The notes under the pieces are model-generated. The model was not told where the DNA came from. It saw only the letters and a program-made list of their open reading frames with translations, and made no database searches. A DNA stretch of 64,000 bases. It comes from Limnanthes douglasii subsp. nivea. Lineage: Eukaryota > Streptophyta > Magnoliopsida > Brassicales > Limnanthaceae. The stretch spans positions 69,893,910 to 69,957,909 of the forward strand of contig JAUPFV010000001.1 in the NCBI GenBank assembly GCA_036936605.1, in the 5' to 3' direction. Position numbers and translations under genes: made by a program. Shown here piece after piece: positions 44,983 through 56,330 of this stretch. Position 1 is the stretch's first letter, and the number at the start of each line of letters is the position of its first letter.

Positions 44983-45845
44983 TAACAGAGAAGACCAAAA
45001 ATATCACCGGTCTGATTAACTTTTTTGAGTCATTGACCATTTTCAGAGGGGATACGGTGACTGCACCTTCTAGTTCATCAAGCTAAAGAGGCATGTCCAC
45101 AGTTTGGCCACCCAGTTGGATGAAGGAATGTCCACCCACCTATATCAATCCTCATCTCCCTTTAAAGTTTTCGATCAGGATTACCTAAGATACATTACGA
45201 GGCCTCATGAAAGTATTGTTGTAATAGGGGCATCAATAGGAGAAAACGATATATGCTGAATTCTGATTGACACAGACAGCTCGGCAAACATCCTGTTTTT
45301 AAGCTCCTACAAACAGATGATAAACCCTTCGGTTATACAACGTTCGAACAGAACCATTGTATGCTTCACAAGAAGTTCTGCAGATGTGATTGGAAAATTC
45401 GAAGAAGAGGTGTTGTTGGGCAAAAGACCCTTTAAATCATGGTAAAAGTATTGTTTATTGTGGTGGCTCTCTAGAATGCGTGATGTGGCCTCTACGGTCC
45501 ACCAATGTTTGAAATATGTTATCCATGGACAAGTAGGTATTGTCCAGAGTAACCAGAAGGTAGCCAAGAAATGTTATGCAACAGCCCTTGTCTCTAAGTC
45601 TTTAGAGGCAGTAAAGGTTAACAGAGATTAGCATGTATTGGAGCCTTTCACTGATGAGAATAAAATTGATGATCCTAGGGAGGCTCCCAGTGTCATAATA
45701 CATATTGATGAGGTTGAAACCCACTCCATCGTCGAGGGAAAGAATGATAAAATTGGTACCAAGCTGGCACCAGATTTGAAACACCAGTTGTTGTTATTTT
45801 TTTATGAATAATCAACATTTGCATGGTGCAATAGTTATGTTACTA
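44983..45845 (+). pseudogene. Element D protease and linker, active-site motif altered
   Basis: The protease motif reads LIDTDSSANILFLSSY at about 45262-45310, where A and C have VDTGSSANILF. The Gly after Asp-Thr is changed to Asp, which would disturb the fireman's-grip motif. A frame break follows before 45430. Confidence 0.75.
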
Positions 45846-46640
45846 GAGTGCCAGCTGATATTATTCTCATAAGTTGTCCATACGAACTGATGTTGCGCCA
45901 GTTATACAAAAGAAAAGGTCTTTCTCTAAGGAAAAAGCAGATGTGATTATTCATGAAGTTTATCGTCTGACCAAAATAGGTCACATTAAAGAATCTCAGT
46001 ACCCTTTGTGGACTGCCAATCCTATTATGGTCAAGAAAAAGAATGGCAAATGGCGCATGTGCATTTATTTTACTAATCTAAATAGGGCATGCCCCAAAGA
46101 TCTTTATCCTAATCCTCGGATAGATCATTTGGTGGATTCGATTTCTGAAAATAAGTTATTGACATTCATGGATGCATTTTTAGGGTACAACCAGATACAA
46201 GTAGATCTAAAGGATCATGACCACACTACTTTCATCACAGATAGAGGTATTCATTGTTATAAGGTGATGTCGTTCGGATTAAAAAATGTTGGGGCCACTT
46301 ACCAAAGATTAGTGAATAAAGCCTTTGCTAATCAGATTGGCAGAAACATGTAAGTTTACATTAGATAATATGATGGTTAAAATCTTGGAGGAAGATGCAC
46401 ATATATCTGACATTTAGGAAACATTCTCTAACATAGAGCCTGTGAATTTGAAATTGAACCTTGAAATTTGTGTATTTGGGGTCTGATCTGGAAAGTTTCT
46501 TGGCTATATAATAAGTGAGAAAGGAATTCATCCTGATCCGGATCAACTTAATGCCTTGCTAGCTATGGACCCTCCTCGGAACATCAAATAAGTCCAAAGG
46601 CTAACAGGGCGATTGGCTGCATTGAACAGGTTTATTTCAA
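45846..46640 (+). pseudogene. Element D reverse transcriptase, active site destroyed
   Basis: An open stretch at 45874-46353 contains KKKNGKWRMCIYFTNLNRA, FMDAFLGYNQI and SFGLKNVGATYQRLV. Immediately downstream the region equal to YIDD in A and C is scrambled by a stop and a frameshift (about 46352-46375). FLGYIISEKGIHPDPD near 46500 resumes the family sequence. Confidence 0.83.
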
Positions 46641-47460
46641 GATCATCAGACAAATGCTCTCAATTTTCCAAGTTTTGAGGAATGCTAAACACTTTAATTG
46701 GTCTCCACATTGTGATCAGGCTTTTATTGAAATCAAGAAGCTTTTGTCATCACCTAAAACTCTCCTCAAACCTGTTCGGGAGGAAAATATCTATGCATAT
46801 CTAGTTGTATCAGAGTATGCAATTCGTGATGTGCTAGTAAGAGAAGTATAAAATCACCCTCGTCTGGTGTATTACATTAGCAAATGTTTGTTGGATGTTG
46901 AAAGAAGATATTTGAAGTTGGAAAAACAGGCATTGGCCTTGGTAATTGCAGCAAGAAAGATGAGACCATACTTCCAAGCTCATTCCATTGTTGTTCGAAC
47001 ATCTTTTCCCTTGAAAAATGTTCTTGAGAAAATTGATGTGTCAAGTAGAATGACCAAGTGGTCAGTGGAGCTGAGTGATTATGATATTGATTTTGCACCC
47101 CGAACGGCGATTAAATCCCAGTCAGTGGCTCATTTCTTGGTAGAAATTCATGTTGATAGATCCTCTGAACAAATGTCAGAAAACCAGTCTAAGAAAGAAT
47201 GGGTAGTTCGAACTGATGGTGGATCAAGTACTATAGGTTGTGAGGCTGGAATTTGTTTAACTTCTCCCTATGGTGACAATATGGACCAGGCTATATGCTT
47301 TGGTTTCAGAGCCTCTAACAATGAATCTGAATATGAAGCAGCGATAGCTGGTCTTAAGCTGGCTCTTATATGTAGGGCAAAGAGAGTCTGCTTAATGAGT
47401 GATTCCCAATTGTTGATTCACCATGCTCAAGGACAATCTGAAGAAATGAAAGAATAGTTG
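46641..47460 (+). pseudogene. Element D tandem RNase H domains
   Basis: The first RNase H includes SSPKTLLKPV, YYISKCLLD and MRPYFQAHSIVVRTSFPL. The linker is WSVELSDYDIDFAPRTAIK. The second RNase H opens VVRTDGGSSTIGCEAG at about 47205 and has NNESEYEAAIAGLKLAL and LMSDSQLLIHHA. 46867-47457 is uninterrupted, the best-preserved part of D. Confidence 0.83.
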
Positions 47461-48880
47461 ATTAAATACTTTCTCATATTGAAAGAATTTTCCGCAAACT
47501 TTAAGAATATCTGATATGAACACATCCTTAAATCGGAGAATACTGTGGCAGACTCTTTGGCAACTATAATTTATTCTGAATCTTACCCATGGATTCTTGT
47601 GCAAGAATATACATCCGTACAACTGAGACAAGAAAAAGAGAGTGAAGAAAGTATAAGTATACTCGTTATTCAACCTAAATACTGGAGGTATGATCTTCTC
47701 CAGTTTATCTCCAATGGTATATTGCCTCCGGATAAAGCCATGGCTAAAAAAATCAAGTATAAGGCTCGTGGTTTCTTGATATTAAGGGAATTTATTTACA
47801 AGAAATATGTTAGCAGACCTCTCTTATATTGCTTAGGATTTGAAGAATCCCAAGTTGTGTTATCTGAACTACATAATGGAGAAGGTACTGCACACTGTGG
47901 CTATAGGGCCCTAACCATGAGAGTTTTATTAGTAGAGTACTACTGGCCAACCATAATGGCATATGCTAACGAGATGGTAATATTTTTTAATCATTTTCCA
48001 AAGATATGGAAATGAAATTCATGTGCTAGTAGTTCCTATGGAATCCATATCCGAATCGATACCCTTCGACAGATGGGGGTTGGATCTAGTTGGGCCTCTT
48101 CCCATGGCATCTGGTGGATGTAAAAAAATCATAGTTGCTATTAACTATTTCTCTAACTTGAGGAAGCTTCTTTAACTAGAACCACTTCAAAGACAATCAT
48201 TAAATTTATTTTATCTAACATATGTTTCAGATTTGGGGTTCCCCGAAAGATTATTACAGACAATGCATCGAAATGTTCTACACCTCCAGAGGAATTCAAC
48301 ATTGTTTTTCTTCTCCTTTCTACCCTCAAGAAAATGGGCAAGTTAAAGTTTCAAATCAGACAATCTCGTCCTGATTGAAGAAAAATCTAGAGGGACCTGC
48401 AGGAAAGTGGCCAAGCTACTTACAAGAAGTATTGTGGGCCTACCGAACTACATATCGGGCTGCTACACAAGAGTCTTCTTTTTCTCTTGTGTATGAGATG
48501 GATGCAATCACTCCCATATAAGCTAATTTACCATCTAACAGAGTCCAAAAATATTCCAAACATGCTAATGATATAGCAGTCAGGAATCAGTTAGAGTTGA
48601 TTGAAGAAAGAAGAGTTAAATCACATTTGAGGACGGCGCATTACCAGGGTTTGATGATGAGGAGATTTGCCTCCAAAGTTAAAAGAAGAGATTTTCCGTT
48701 GGGGAACAAAGTCTTAAGAAAAGTATTTTTACACACCAAGGAAAAACAGTTCGGTAAGTTGGCTCCGAATTAGGAAGGCCCTTATGTGGTATTTGGGAAA
48801 GTTAAACCAGGAACATACAGGTTCCAAGACAAGGAAGGGTGTTAGTCCTTTTCTCACGCAAGTATACGTGGCCAAATAGT
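47461..48880 (+). pseudogene. Element D integrase, core damaged
   Basis: The zinc-binding region (LSELHNGEGTAHCGY...EYYWPTIM) is at about 47850-47960. The first catalytic Asp is in LDLVGPLPMASGG near 48075. The TDNGPQFD block is replaced by TDNAS followed by a frameshift at about 48258-48290. The Glu motif is worn (NGQVKVSNQ near 48335). The C-terminal part (RDFPLGNKVLRKVF) extends to about 48860. A deletion of two to three codons before EEASL also affects the core. Confidence 0.8.
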
Positions 48881-48905
48881 AGCAAGTAATAAGTAAGTGA
48901 GATCG

Positions 48906-49838
48906 CTCCCACCAGCCCGACCCGGCCCGTAAATATCAGTCTCGACGTTATATTTGTATTTTCAAAGACAAACTATATCTTTAAGTATATTTTAAATTCA
49001 TATAAATTATTAAATCTTATAGATTTATTAGTATCTAAAATCTAAATATCAATTATTAACATAATAAAATATTTATCAAATGTTGACTATACGGTTGTAG
49101 TTAAATTTATTAAAATAATAAAATATTTAATAAATATATATGCTAGTCTAGTTAAATTTATTAAATTTATTAAAATAGTAAAATATATATCAAATGATCT
49201 AAGGATTTTATTTTTATATATGTAAAAAAATCATTTAAGCAAATTATTAAAAGAAATAAAAAAAAACTAAATATCTAAAAGATCAAAGTATTATAAAAAT
49301 GTTTTTTTAAAAACTAAATATTTAGATGAATAACAAATCAATGTACCTGACACACAATAGAATAAGAGAAAAATATCCAAAGAAGTTCAAAAGTTAGAAA
49401 TTAGGATTGAGAGTATATGTAGGCAAAGATTGGAAGAAATATATTTATAATTTATCGGATTAAGTTTATGGAAAAAAAAAATATAATTAATAATTATATT
49501 ATTGACTCTAAATTCTAAAAGTAAAAAAATAATTACTCGTATATTATTGGAAATTATATAAAAGTGAGTATTTTAGTAATTAATAAATATATAGTTTAGT
49601 TATATTTTACAAATTTACAATTACTTTTTAATATATTTTTATTTTTTATATATAGTTTATATTTGTGGGCCGGGTCTTGTTGGACAAATTAAAAATCCAT
49701 ACCCGGCCCGCCCCGCTTACGGGTCATAATTCGTATATCCGTACCCGGCCCGTTTTATGTTCGGACCGGACAAAGCCCGACCGGATTAGATCGGGTCGGG
49801 CCGGTTTGGGCCGGCTCGGACCAACATTGCCACCCCTA
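48906..49838. mobile_element. hAT-type non-autonomous element, left terminus missing
   Basis: The right end ATTGCCACCCCTA reads TAGGGGTGGCAAT on the other strand, a well-known plant hAT MITE terminus. Both ends are rich in GGGCCGG/CCGGCCC-type repeats around an AT-rich centre. The bases after the right end, CCCATAAG (49839-49846), belong to the LTR of element C. The left end starts internally in element D sequence, so a deletion removed its terminus. No ORF. Confidence 0.65.
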
Positions 49839-49873
49839 CCCATAAGGTGTGGTGACAGAATCTGGACTCATCA
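49839..49873 (-). repeat. Element C residual 3' LTR (35 bp)
   Basis: GTGGTGACAGAATCTGGACT-CATCA is identical to the end of the complete LTR at 58385-58409. Everything outward has been replaced by hAT and element D sequence. Confidence 0.8.
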
Positions 49874-49888
49874 GTAGCCCCTTTTTTA
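49874..49888 (-). other. Element C polypurine tract
   Basis: AAAAAAGGGGCTAC on the minus strand, directly before the residual 3' LTR, as in A. Confidence 0.78.
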
Positions 49889-50170
49889 GGTGGTGTTCAA
49901 AGGCCTTTGGCAAGACCTGAAAAATAGTCTGCAGCTGGTCACAGTCATATCCGGACAAGTCCTTAAAAACTAAACGGTTTCTTGCCATAATTCATGGGAC
50001 ACGTGTCTCTCTCTGGTTCGCCACATCAGCCGTTTTTTCACCTAGAATGACGCTCCCACCTTCTCCAAAAAGTAACCTCTTCATTTAATGAAGATGACAT
50101 CAGCGTCGTCCTTAATCATTGCAACCCTTTCGAATTCTTCTAGGTATCAAAGTACTTTTTGCACATTTAC

Positions 50171-50176
50171 TATAAA
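50171..50176 (+). promoter_or_regulatory. TATA-like box of the element C antisense gene
   Basis: TTTACTATAAATTAG stands 105 bp before the ATG at 50276, matching element A in sequence and spacing. Confidence 0.55.
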
Positions 50177-50275
50177 TTAGTCACTCCTTTACTGTTTTAT
50201 CATCCTCTTCAGTCTTACTTTGCTTAAACTTCAAAGTTTTCTCTCAAAAACAAAAACCTTCTTCGGTGTGAGTTT

Positions 50276-53155
50276 ATGTTCACAGCTAGGAACGCTTTAA
50301 TCAAAGGTGGGTGGCTTAATTTATCGGAGTTAGAAAAGGCCTAAAAGGTTGAACGAGAAAGGCGCATTGCTGCCGGCCTTCCCGTCTCTCCTGCTGACAA
50401 ACCAGTAACACCAAGCACATAGCCTGATCAGGGCTCTTCTTCAACTAGAAGCGTTAAACCTGGGAAGTTGTTCCAAACCAGACTCTCACCAATTGTTTCA
50501 GACTCGTCAGTTCAGGAATCAGAACCCACTGTTGAACCAAGGCAAGTTGTCACTAGTTTTAAGAAGCCTTCTCCTTTCATAGCCATGGGATCAGATGTTG
50601 ATGCCTCTCTAGAGAAATTAGTCAATCGGAGAATAGGTCGCCTCGTAAAAGGGCAGGCTTCAAAAGGTACACCTTCTAAATCAGGGGCCAAAGACAGCAA
50701 CACGGGGTCAGAGGCACCCATAAAAGTTCCTAAGGACAAGCTGTCCGGACCGGAGGCATCTAGCTCAAGCCTCCGAAAAGAAACCACCGCATCTGAGCCC
50801 CAGCCAGAGGTCAGAGTTCAAGAAAACATCGAAGCCCAACAGTCTGGAGGTCATGTTGAGCCAACTTCTAACTCCCCTCACCCACAAACAATTGAAAACC
50901 CCTCCCTGGTTATGGAAGAAGTGATGGAAGATTCTGTTGAAGAGGCTCCCTTTGAGTCTGAAGTCTCCGGGCAGACAAGTGAGGCTATTGCTTCCAAGAA
51001 GGACAAAGGCAAAGACAACTATGCTTAAGGCATCCAGACTTACTGGAGGTCCTTGTGGGAAAAGTGGGACCTTGTTTCCACAAGGTGAGTGTTAAGTATT
51101 TGATAGCTTTGCAAAAACTTAACTACCCTTTCATACACACAACCGAGCTGGGTCGGATGCGAACAAAGTGGAGAATCCCAGAGAACGTCAAAATAAGGAT
51201 TCCAATAGACCTAGAAACTCCGATGGACTGCAAGCTCAGTGAAATAGTTTTCTTCACTGAGCTCTTCAACTATGGACTGAGGTTTCCCTTAGACCCGGAG
51301 ATAGTCAAGTATTTTCATCTCATCAAACTCTGCCCAAGTCAACTGAGTCCTAATGCATGATACACCCTCATGACCTGTATCATAGCCTCTAGGCTCTCCG
51401 GAATTCCTCTTCCAATGGAGGAGTTTGCAGCTGTGGCCAGCCTCTGCAAAAACCCTCACATTCCCTTCTATCACTTCAACATGAGTGATAATTACAAAGC
51501 AGTGGATGACCTGCTTGAGTCGGAGAGAAGTTGAAAGACTCACTTTTTGTTTGTGAGTGGTGCCTGGGAGAATGGGAGGAAGATCAAAGCCGGTGTCAAC
51601 CCGAGCCTCCTCACCAGCAGATGGCAAAGCGATCGTAAGAATTCCACCTCACATTCCTATTTTTATTTTTATCAAACTTGTTTAACTAACTTGTCTTGTT
51701 TTTTTTGTAGAGTTTCCCAAAGACTTTAATGATCACTTGAAGGCCGGGCAAGCTACTTGTACCAAGCTAAACATTTGGGCTGCTAACAAGTGGGGGAATC
51801 GTTTTTATAATGCCTTTACCGGAGGAAATCTTGCAAGGTCCTACCTCTGGAACACCACTGACCGGAGGGAATTATCCTGGGAGGAACTTACCACCCCACC
51901 CCCTCCGGATATAGTCCTCAAAAGAACACACGCACCGGACGGGGCATTGTATCTGCCCGGTAGAGCCAAGGCCCCAAGTAAGATAAAGGGCAAGAAAGGT
52001 AAGGGGAAGCTTAGTGCAGTTGAGGCCAACCCCACCGAAGCGGAGGAAATTGCTCCAACAAACCAAGAGGGGCCAGTTCCAAGTCAAATTGATGCTGCTC
52101 TTCTTGAAGTAGTGGAGCATGAGAGCACTAGGGAAGAGGCAGGATCTCCAAAACCTCCAAGGTTTCCTAAGAGAGATAGGAAACGGGGAGTAGAAAGCAA
52201 ACGCAGGGAGGCCAAGAAGAAAAATCCCTCCAAGGGTGATGAAATTTCTCTCCGGCCTTCGGAGCCCTTCCCTCCGGTTGATCCTACTGATCCAACAAGA
52301 GCAGAAGAGATCCCTGGTGACTTTCAAATAGATGAGGTTGGAGGAGGAGACATCAGTATTGACGGTGTTGACATTACAGGGCTTGAGGGGCTTGGTGACT
52401 ACTTTGAAAACCTCCCCAGAGATGATTTTGCTGGGCCCTACCTCCCTCCAAGCACTTCGAACATCGTTACCTTCAATGGTAAGTCTTTCACTGTTTCAAG
52501 TGAAATAGATGTTATAGCTCACTCTATCTTGAGTAATATTCAGCCAGTGCTTAGTCTGGAGAGACAAGTGCGAGGTCAGTCAGCTATCATTACTGCCCTT
52601 AATTCTGACAAGGATAAACTATCCAACGACCTCCTCATTACCACCCAAAATGTTGATGTTTTGAAGAGAGAAAACGAGGAGTTAAAGAAGAATCACGAAG
52701 GTTGGGTCACAAAGGTAGCTACCTTAGAAGATACTATCAGAGAACTTCGGGCAAAGTAGTCCGAGTTGGAGAAAGATCTCTTTTCCTCAAAAGAGGAGGT
52801 GAATGCCAGGAACAGGGTCATTCATACTTTGACCAATGATAAGATCACGCTCGAGGACATGGTGTCCAAGGCTGCACAAGAAAAAGCTAATCTGCTAAGG
52901 GAGCAAGAGGCAAAAATCCAAGCCAAGATTGATGCTTATGCCAACAATGTGATAGACACTCAGGAGGAAATTTATGCCAAAGTGAAGTCGGACATGGTTT
53001 TACTCTTTCATGAGAAGTTTCCGAAGAGGAATCTGGGAGACTTATGGACTTTTGTAGAGTATCCTGACCTTCCCTTCCACACAATGGCTGATGGAAACAA
53101 GCATGACTATTCTAGTGCTGACTCATCCGATAAAGGGTATAGGCTCAGAAATTGA
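50276..53155 (+). pseudogene. Element C antisense gene: PF04195-like coiled-coil protein, truncated at the deletion
   Basis: Exon 1 is 50276-51634 and exon 2 is 51711-53155. Exon 1 has nonsense codons at 50342 (TAA) and 50420 (TAG), where A has CAA and GAG. It also has a one-base loss near 51015 and two TGA codons replacing TGG near 51358 and 51533. After splicing, exon 2 is one frame with a single TAG at 52757. It keeps LRFPLDPEIV, FTGGNLARSYLWNTT and SWEELTTPPP. A coiled coil follows (about 52540-52960), then LLFHEKFPKRNLGDLW and LPFHTMADGN. The original C-terminus is intact up to DSSD, then the frame enters pol-derived antisense sequence and stops at 53153. Function unknown. Confidence 0.83.
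51635..51710 (+). other. spliceosomal intron of the element C antisense gene (76 bp)
   Basis: The donor is GATC|GTAAGA and the acceptor lies after a long T tract ending TTGTAG. The length is one more than a multiple of three. Splicing joins phase-1 exon 1 to the exon 2 frame starting FPKDFNDHLKAG. The position is identical to the intron in A. Confidence 0.8.
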
Positions 53156-53640
53156 CTCTAAAAGGGTGGCTGGAATATGAATTTCGTTGCTATATCTCTG
53201 GCATGGGCACACCTTCTCACCAGCTCCTTAGTATCTTGCATTATAGAGGGCCAATAATACCCAGCCAACAAAACTCTCCTTGTTAGAGCCCTGAATCCAC
53301 AGTGAGCTGACCCCTCACCATCATGTAATTCAGAGAGCACTACTTGAGATTCGTCAACCCCCAAACATCGTAAGAGGGGTTTACTGTAAGATTTCTTATA
53401 AAGAATATCTCTTAGGATGATAAAACCACGAGCCTTGTATTTTACTTTTCTTGCTATTGACTTATTCGGGGGCAATATGCCATCTGAAAGATATTGAAGG
53501 AGAAGAAACCTCCAATCTTGAGGCTGTTTCATCTGTATATCGAAGCTTTCTTCTTCCTTACCTATACTGAGTTGAATGGAAGGGCACTCCAGCACATGGA
53601 TCCAATGGTAGGATTCAGTATAGGCTATGGTTGCCAAGGA
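53156..53640 (-). pseudogene. Element C integrase N-terminal region only
   Basis: The zinc-binding part is present (LRCLGVDESQVVLSELHDGEG, HCGFRALTRRVLL, YYWPSIM). The following ARDIATKF leads to a stop at 53158, just at the deletion. The DDE core and C-terminal region found in A (6600-7330) are absent, so no integrase can be made. Confidence 0.85.
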
Positions 53641-54600
53641 GTCTGCCAGTTCATTTTCTGCTCGGGGTATGTGCTCATAAACAATGCTCTTGAATTTAAG
53701 TGCCACATATTTGAGAAGAAGTAAGTATTTTATTAGCTGCTCCTTTTTGGCTTCGGATTGACCTTGCGCATGATGGATAAGAAGCTGAGAGTCACTCATC
53801 AACTTGACCCTTTTGGCACCACAAATAAGAGCTAACTTTAAACCAGCTATAGCAGCTTCATATTCGGACTCATTATTAGAGGCCCTAAAATCAAAACATA
53901 TAGCTTGGTACATTTTGTCACTATACAGAGAGGTCAAGCATACCCCTGCTCCACATCCCATAGTACTTGATCCACCATCAGTCCGGACGACCCAGACTTT
54001 TTTATCTTTCACATTAGTTGTTTGCTCTGTATCCCTATCTGAATGGAATTCAACTAAGAAATCAGCCACGGCTTGGGCTTTGAAATCTGTCCGAGGAGCA
54101 AAATCAATATCGAAGTCCCCTAGTTCCACTGACCACTTAGTCATTCTACTTGAAATGTCTGCCTTTTGAAGAACGTTTTTTAAGGGAAAAGACGTCCGGA
54201 CAATAATAGGATGAGCCTGGAAATAAGGCCTCATCTTCCTTGCAGCAATCACCAGGGCTAAAGCTAATTTTTCAAGCTTCAGATAGCGCTTTTCTGCATC
54301 TATCAAGCTTTTGCTGATGTAATACACCGGACGGGGATAATTATCTACCTCCCTCACCAATACGGCACTTATGGCACAACTGGAAACTGCCAAGTATATG
54401 AAGAGTGTCTCTCCATCAACAGGTTTAAATAAAGTCTTGGGGGAGGACATATGTTTTTTAATTTCATTAAAGGCCTCATCACACTGTGAAGTCCAGTCGA
54501 ATCCCTTTTTACCTTTTAAAGTTTGAAAGAACGGGGCACACCTGTCCGAAGACCTTGAAATAAATCGATTTAACGCAGCCAACCTCCCAGTCAACCTTTG
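53641..54600 (-). pseudogene. Element C tandem RNase H domains
   Basis: This belongs to an uninterrupted frame running 54723 to 53158. The first RNase H includes MSSPKTLFKPVDGETLF, PVYYISKSLIDAEKRY and MRPYFQAHPIIVRTSF. The second starts VVRTDGGSSTMGCGAGVCL at about 53940-53995 and contains NNESEYEAAIAGLKLAL and MSDSQLLIHHAQGQSE. All expected motifs are intact, making this the best copy of the dual RNase H in the window. Confidence 0.87.
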
Positions 54601-55469
54601 TAATTCTTTAATATTCCGAGGAGGATCCATTTGGAATAAAACATTAAGCTGGTCCGGATCAGGCTGGATCTCTTGCTCACTTATTATATACCCCGGGAAT
54701 TTCCCGGACTGTACTCCGAACACACACTTCTATGGATTTAGTTTCAAATTTAATTTTACTAAGTTAGCAAAAGTTTCTTGGAGATCTGTCAAGTGTAGCT
54801 CTTCGTCCACACTTTTTACCATCATGTCATCGATGTATACTTCCATATTTATTCCAATTTGATCAGCAAAGGCTTTGTTCACTAACCTCTGATAAGTAGC
54901 CCCAACATTTTTTAACCCAAATGGCATCACCTTGTAACAATGAAGGCCCCTATCAGTAGCAAACGTAGTGTGCTCCTGATCCTTCGGATCTACTTGAATC
55001 TGATTGTACCCGGAGAAGGCATCCATGAAAGACAACAGCTTGTTCCCAGATGTGGAATCCACCAATTGATCAATCAGGGAACTAGGTATAAATCCTTTGG
55101 GCAAGCCCTGTTGAGATCTATAAAATCAATACACATACACCACTTTCCATTTTTCTTTTTCACCAAGACCGGATTGGCTGTCCATAAAGGATATTGAGAC
55201 TCCTTTATGTGCCCCATTTTGGTAATTCTGGCGACTTCTTAGACTATGACATCGGCCTTTTCCTTGGAAAAAGCTCTTCTCTTTTGTACCATAGGTGCTA
55301 TGTCTCTTTGGATGGACAGTTGGTGTGATATAATAGTTGCTGGTACTCCGGTATCATCAGCATTGCACCAAGCAAAAATATGTTGATGGTCTTTTAAAAA
55401 CTTCAACATTTTACCCTTTAGTTCGGATGTCATTTTGGACCCTATCTTAACATTGTTTCCCTCTTCCAA
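54601..55469 (-). pseudogene. Element C reverse transcriptase, frameshifted
   Basis: FMDAFSGYNQIQVDPKDQ and MPFGLKNVGATYQRLV are at about 54870-55040. The active site YIDDMMVKSVDEELH is at about 54800-54845. A stop near 54728 (Trp or similar replaced in NP*KCVFG) separates it from the downstream frame. The N-terminal part (55239-55469) carries DIAPMVQKRRAFSKEKADVIV. A frameshift near 55104 and a TAG near 55240 interrupt the first blocks. Confidence 0.85.
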
Positions 55470-56330
55470 AGAATGTGTTTCGACTTCTTCGACTGGTATT
55501 AAAACTCCAGGGGTCTCTCTGGGGTCATCAATTTCACCCTCACCCCCAGAAATCCCCTCAAACTGCTATTCTTCATTGATACAAACTGCCCCCAATGTCC
55601 GAGGAGCCAGTGCTGTTGCATAACACTCTCTTGCTATCTTTTGGTTGCTCCGAAAAACTCCCACTTGTCCTTGCACAGCGTATTTCAAACATTGGTGGAC
55701 AGTTGAGGCCACTGCATGCATCCTAGAGAGCCAAGACCTCCCTAGAATAGAATTATAACAAGTGGGACAATCTACTACAACAAACAGTATTCTAACCATC
55801 TTTTTAAAAGGGCCCTTGCCCAACAAAACTTCCTCTTCGAACTCCCCTATCACATCTGCTGAGCTTCCAGTGAAACCCACAATTAACTTGTTCGAACACT
55901 GAATTACCGCTAGATTCTTCATCTTTTTGTAGGAAGTTAAAAAGAGGATATTGGCTGAACTCCCAGTATCCACCAAAATTTGTCTTATGTCATTGCCCCC
56001 GATGGATGCTCCTATGACAATAGCATCTTCATGAGGACCTGTTATATCCCTCAAGTCATGCTCATCGAAAACAATGAAGGGAAATGGATTCTGTGATTGA
56101 TAGGAAGTCATGCCTCCCTCCACTTGGGTAGCTAAAGTATGAACATGCCTCTTCCTCGAAGAAGTAGTGGGTGCTATCATGGTGTCCCCTCCAAAAATTG
56201 TGAGTGATTCAAAAACGTTTATAAGCCCGGACACTGTTTTGCAACGTTCCTCAATGGCACCCACTCTGTTTCGAGTTGGATCAGGGTCCAAGTACTCTGA
56301 CTTTACATCGAATCTCTCGAATATCACCAT
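55470..56330 (-). pseudogene. Element C aspartic protease region
   Basis: The frame 55566-56330 is open. DLRDITGPHEDAIVIGASIGG precedes the active site ILVDTGSSANILFLTSY at about 55930-55975. Downstream are VIGEFEEEVLLGKGPFKKMV, CPTCYNSILGRSWLSRMHAV and KYAVQGQ, typical of retropepsins of this lineage. Between 55470 and 55566 a stop separates it from RT. Confidence 0.85.

Larger units (their letters stand above)
42897..48905 (+). mobile_element. Element D: Ty3/gypsy (Tat-type) element, 3' end lost
   Basis: In plus orientation it has the 5' LTR (42897-43252), primer binding site, gag, protease, RT, two RNase H domains and integrase. It is cut at about 48905, where hAT-like sequence begins, so the 3' LTR and any antisense gene are missing. 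It is related to A, C and especially B, but diverged. Numerous stops and frameshifts occur. Confidence 0.88.

Noticed and set aside
53804..54169. Plus-strand frame of 121 codons in element C
   Set aside because: It is antisense to the intact RNase H frame; a parallel frame in A (7992-8234) follows the same codon constraint, so it is a shadow.
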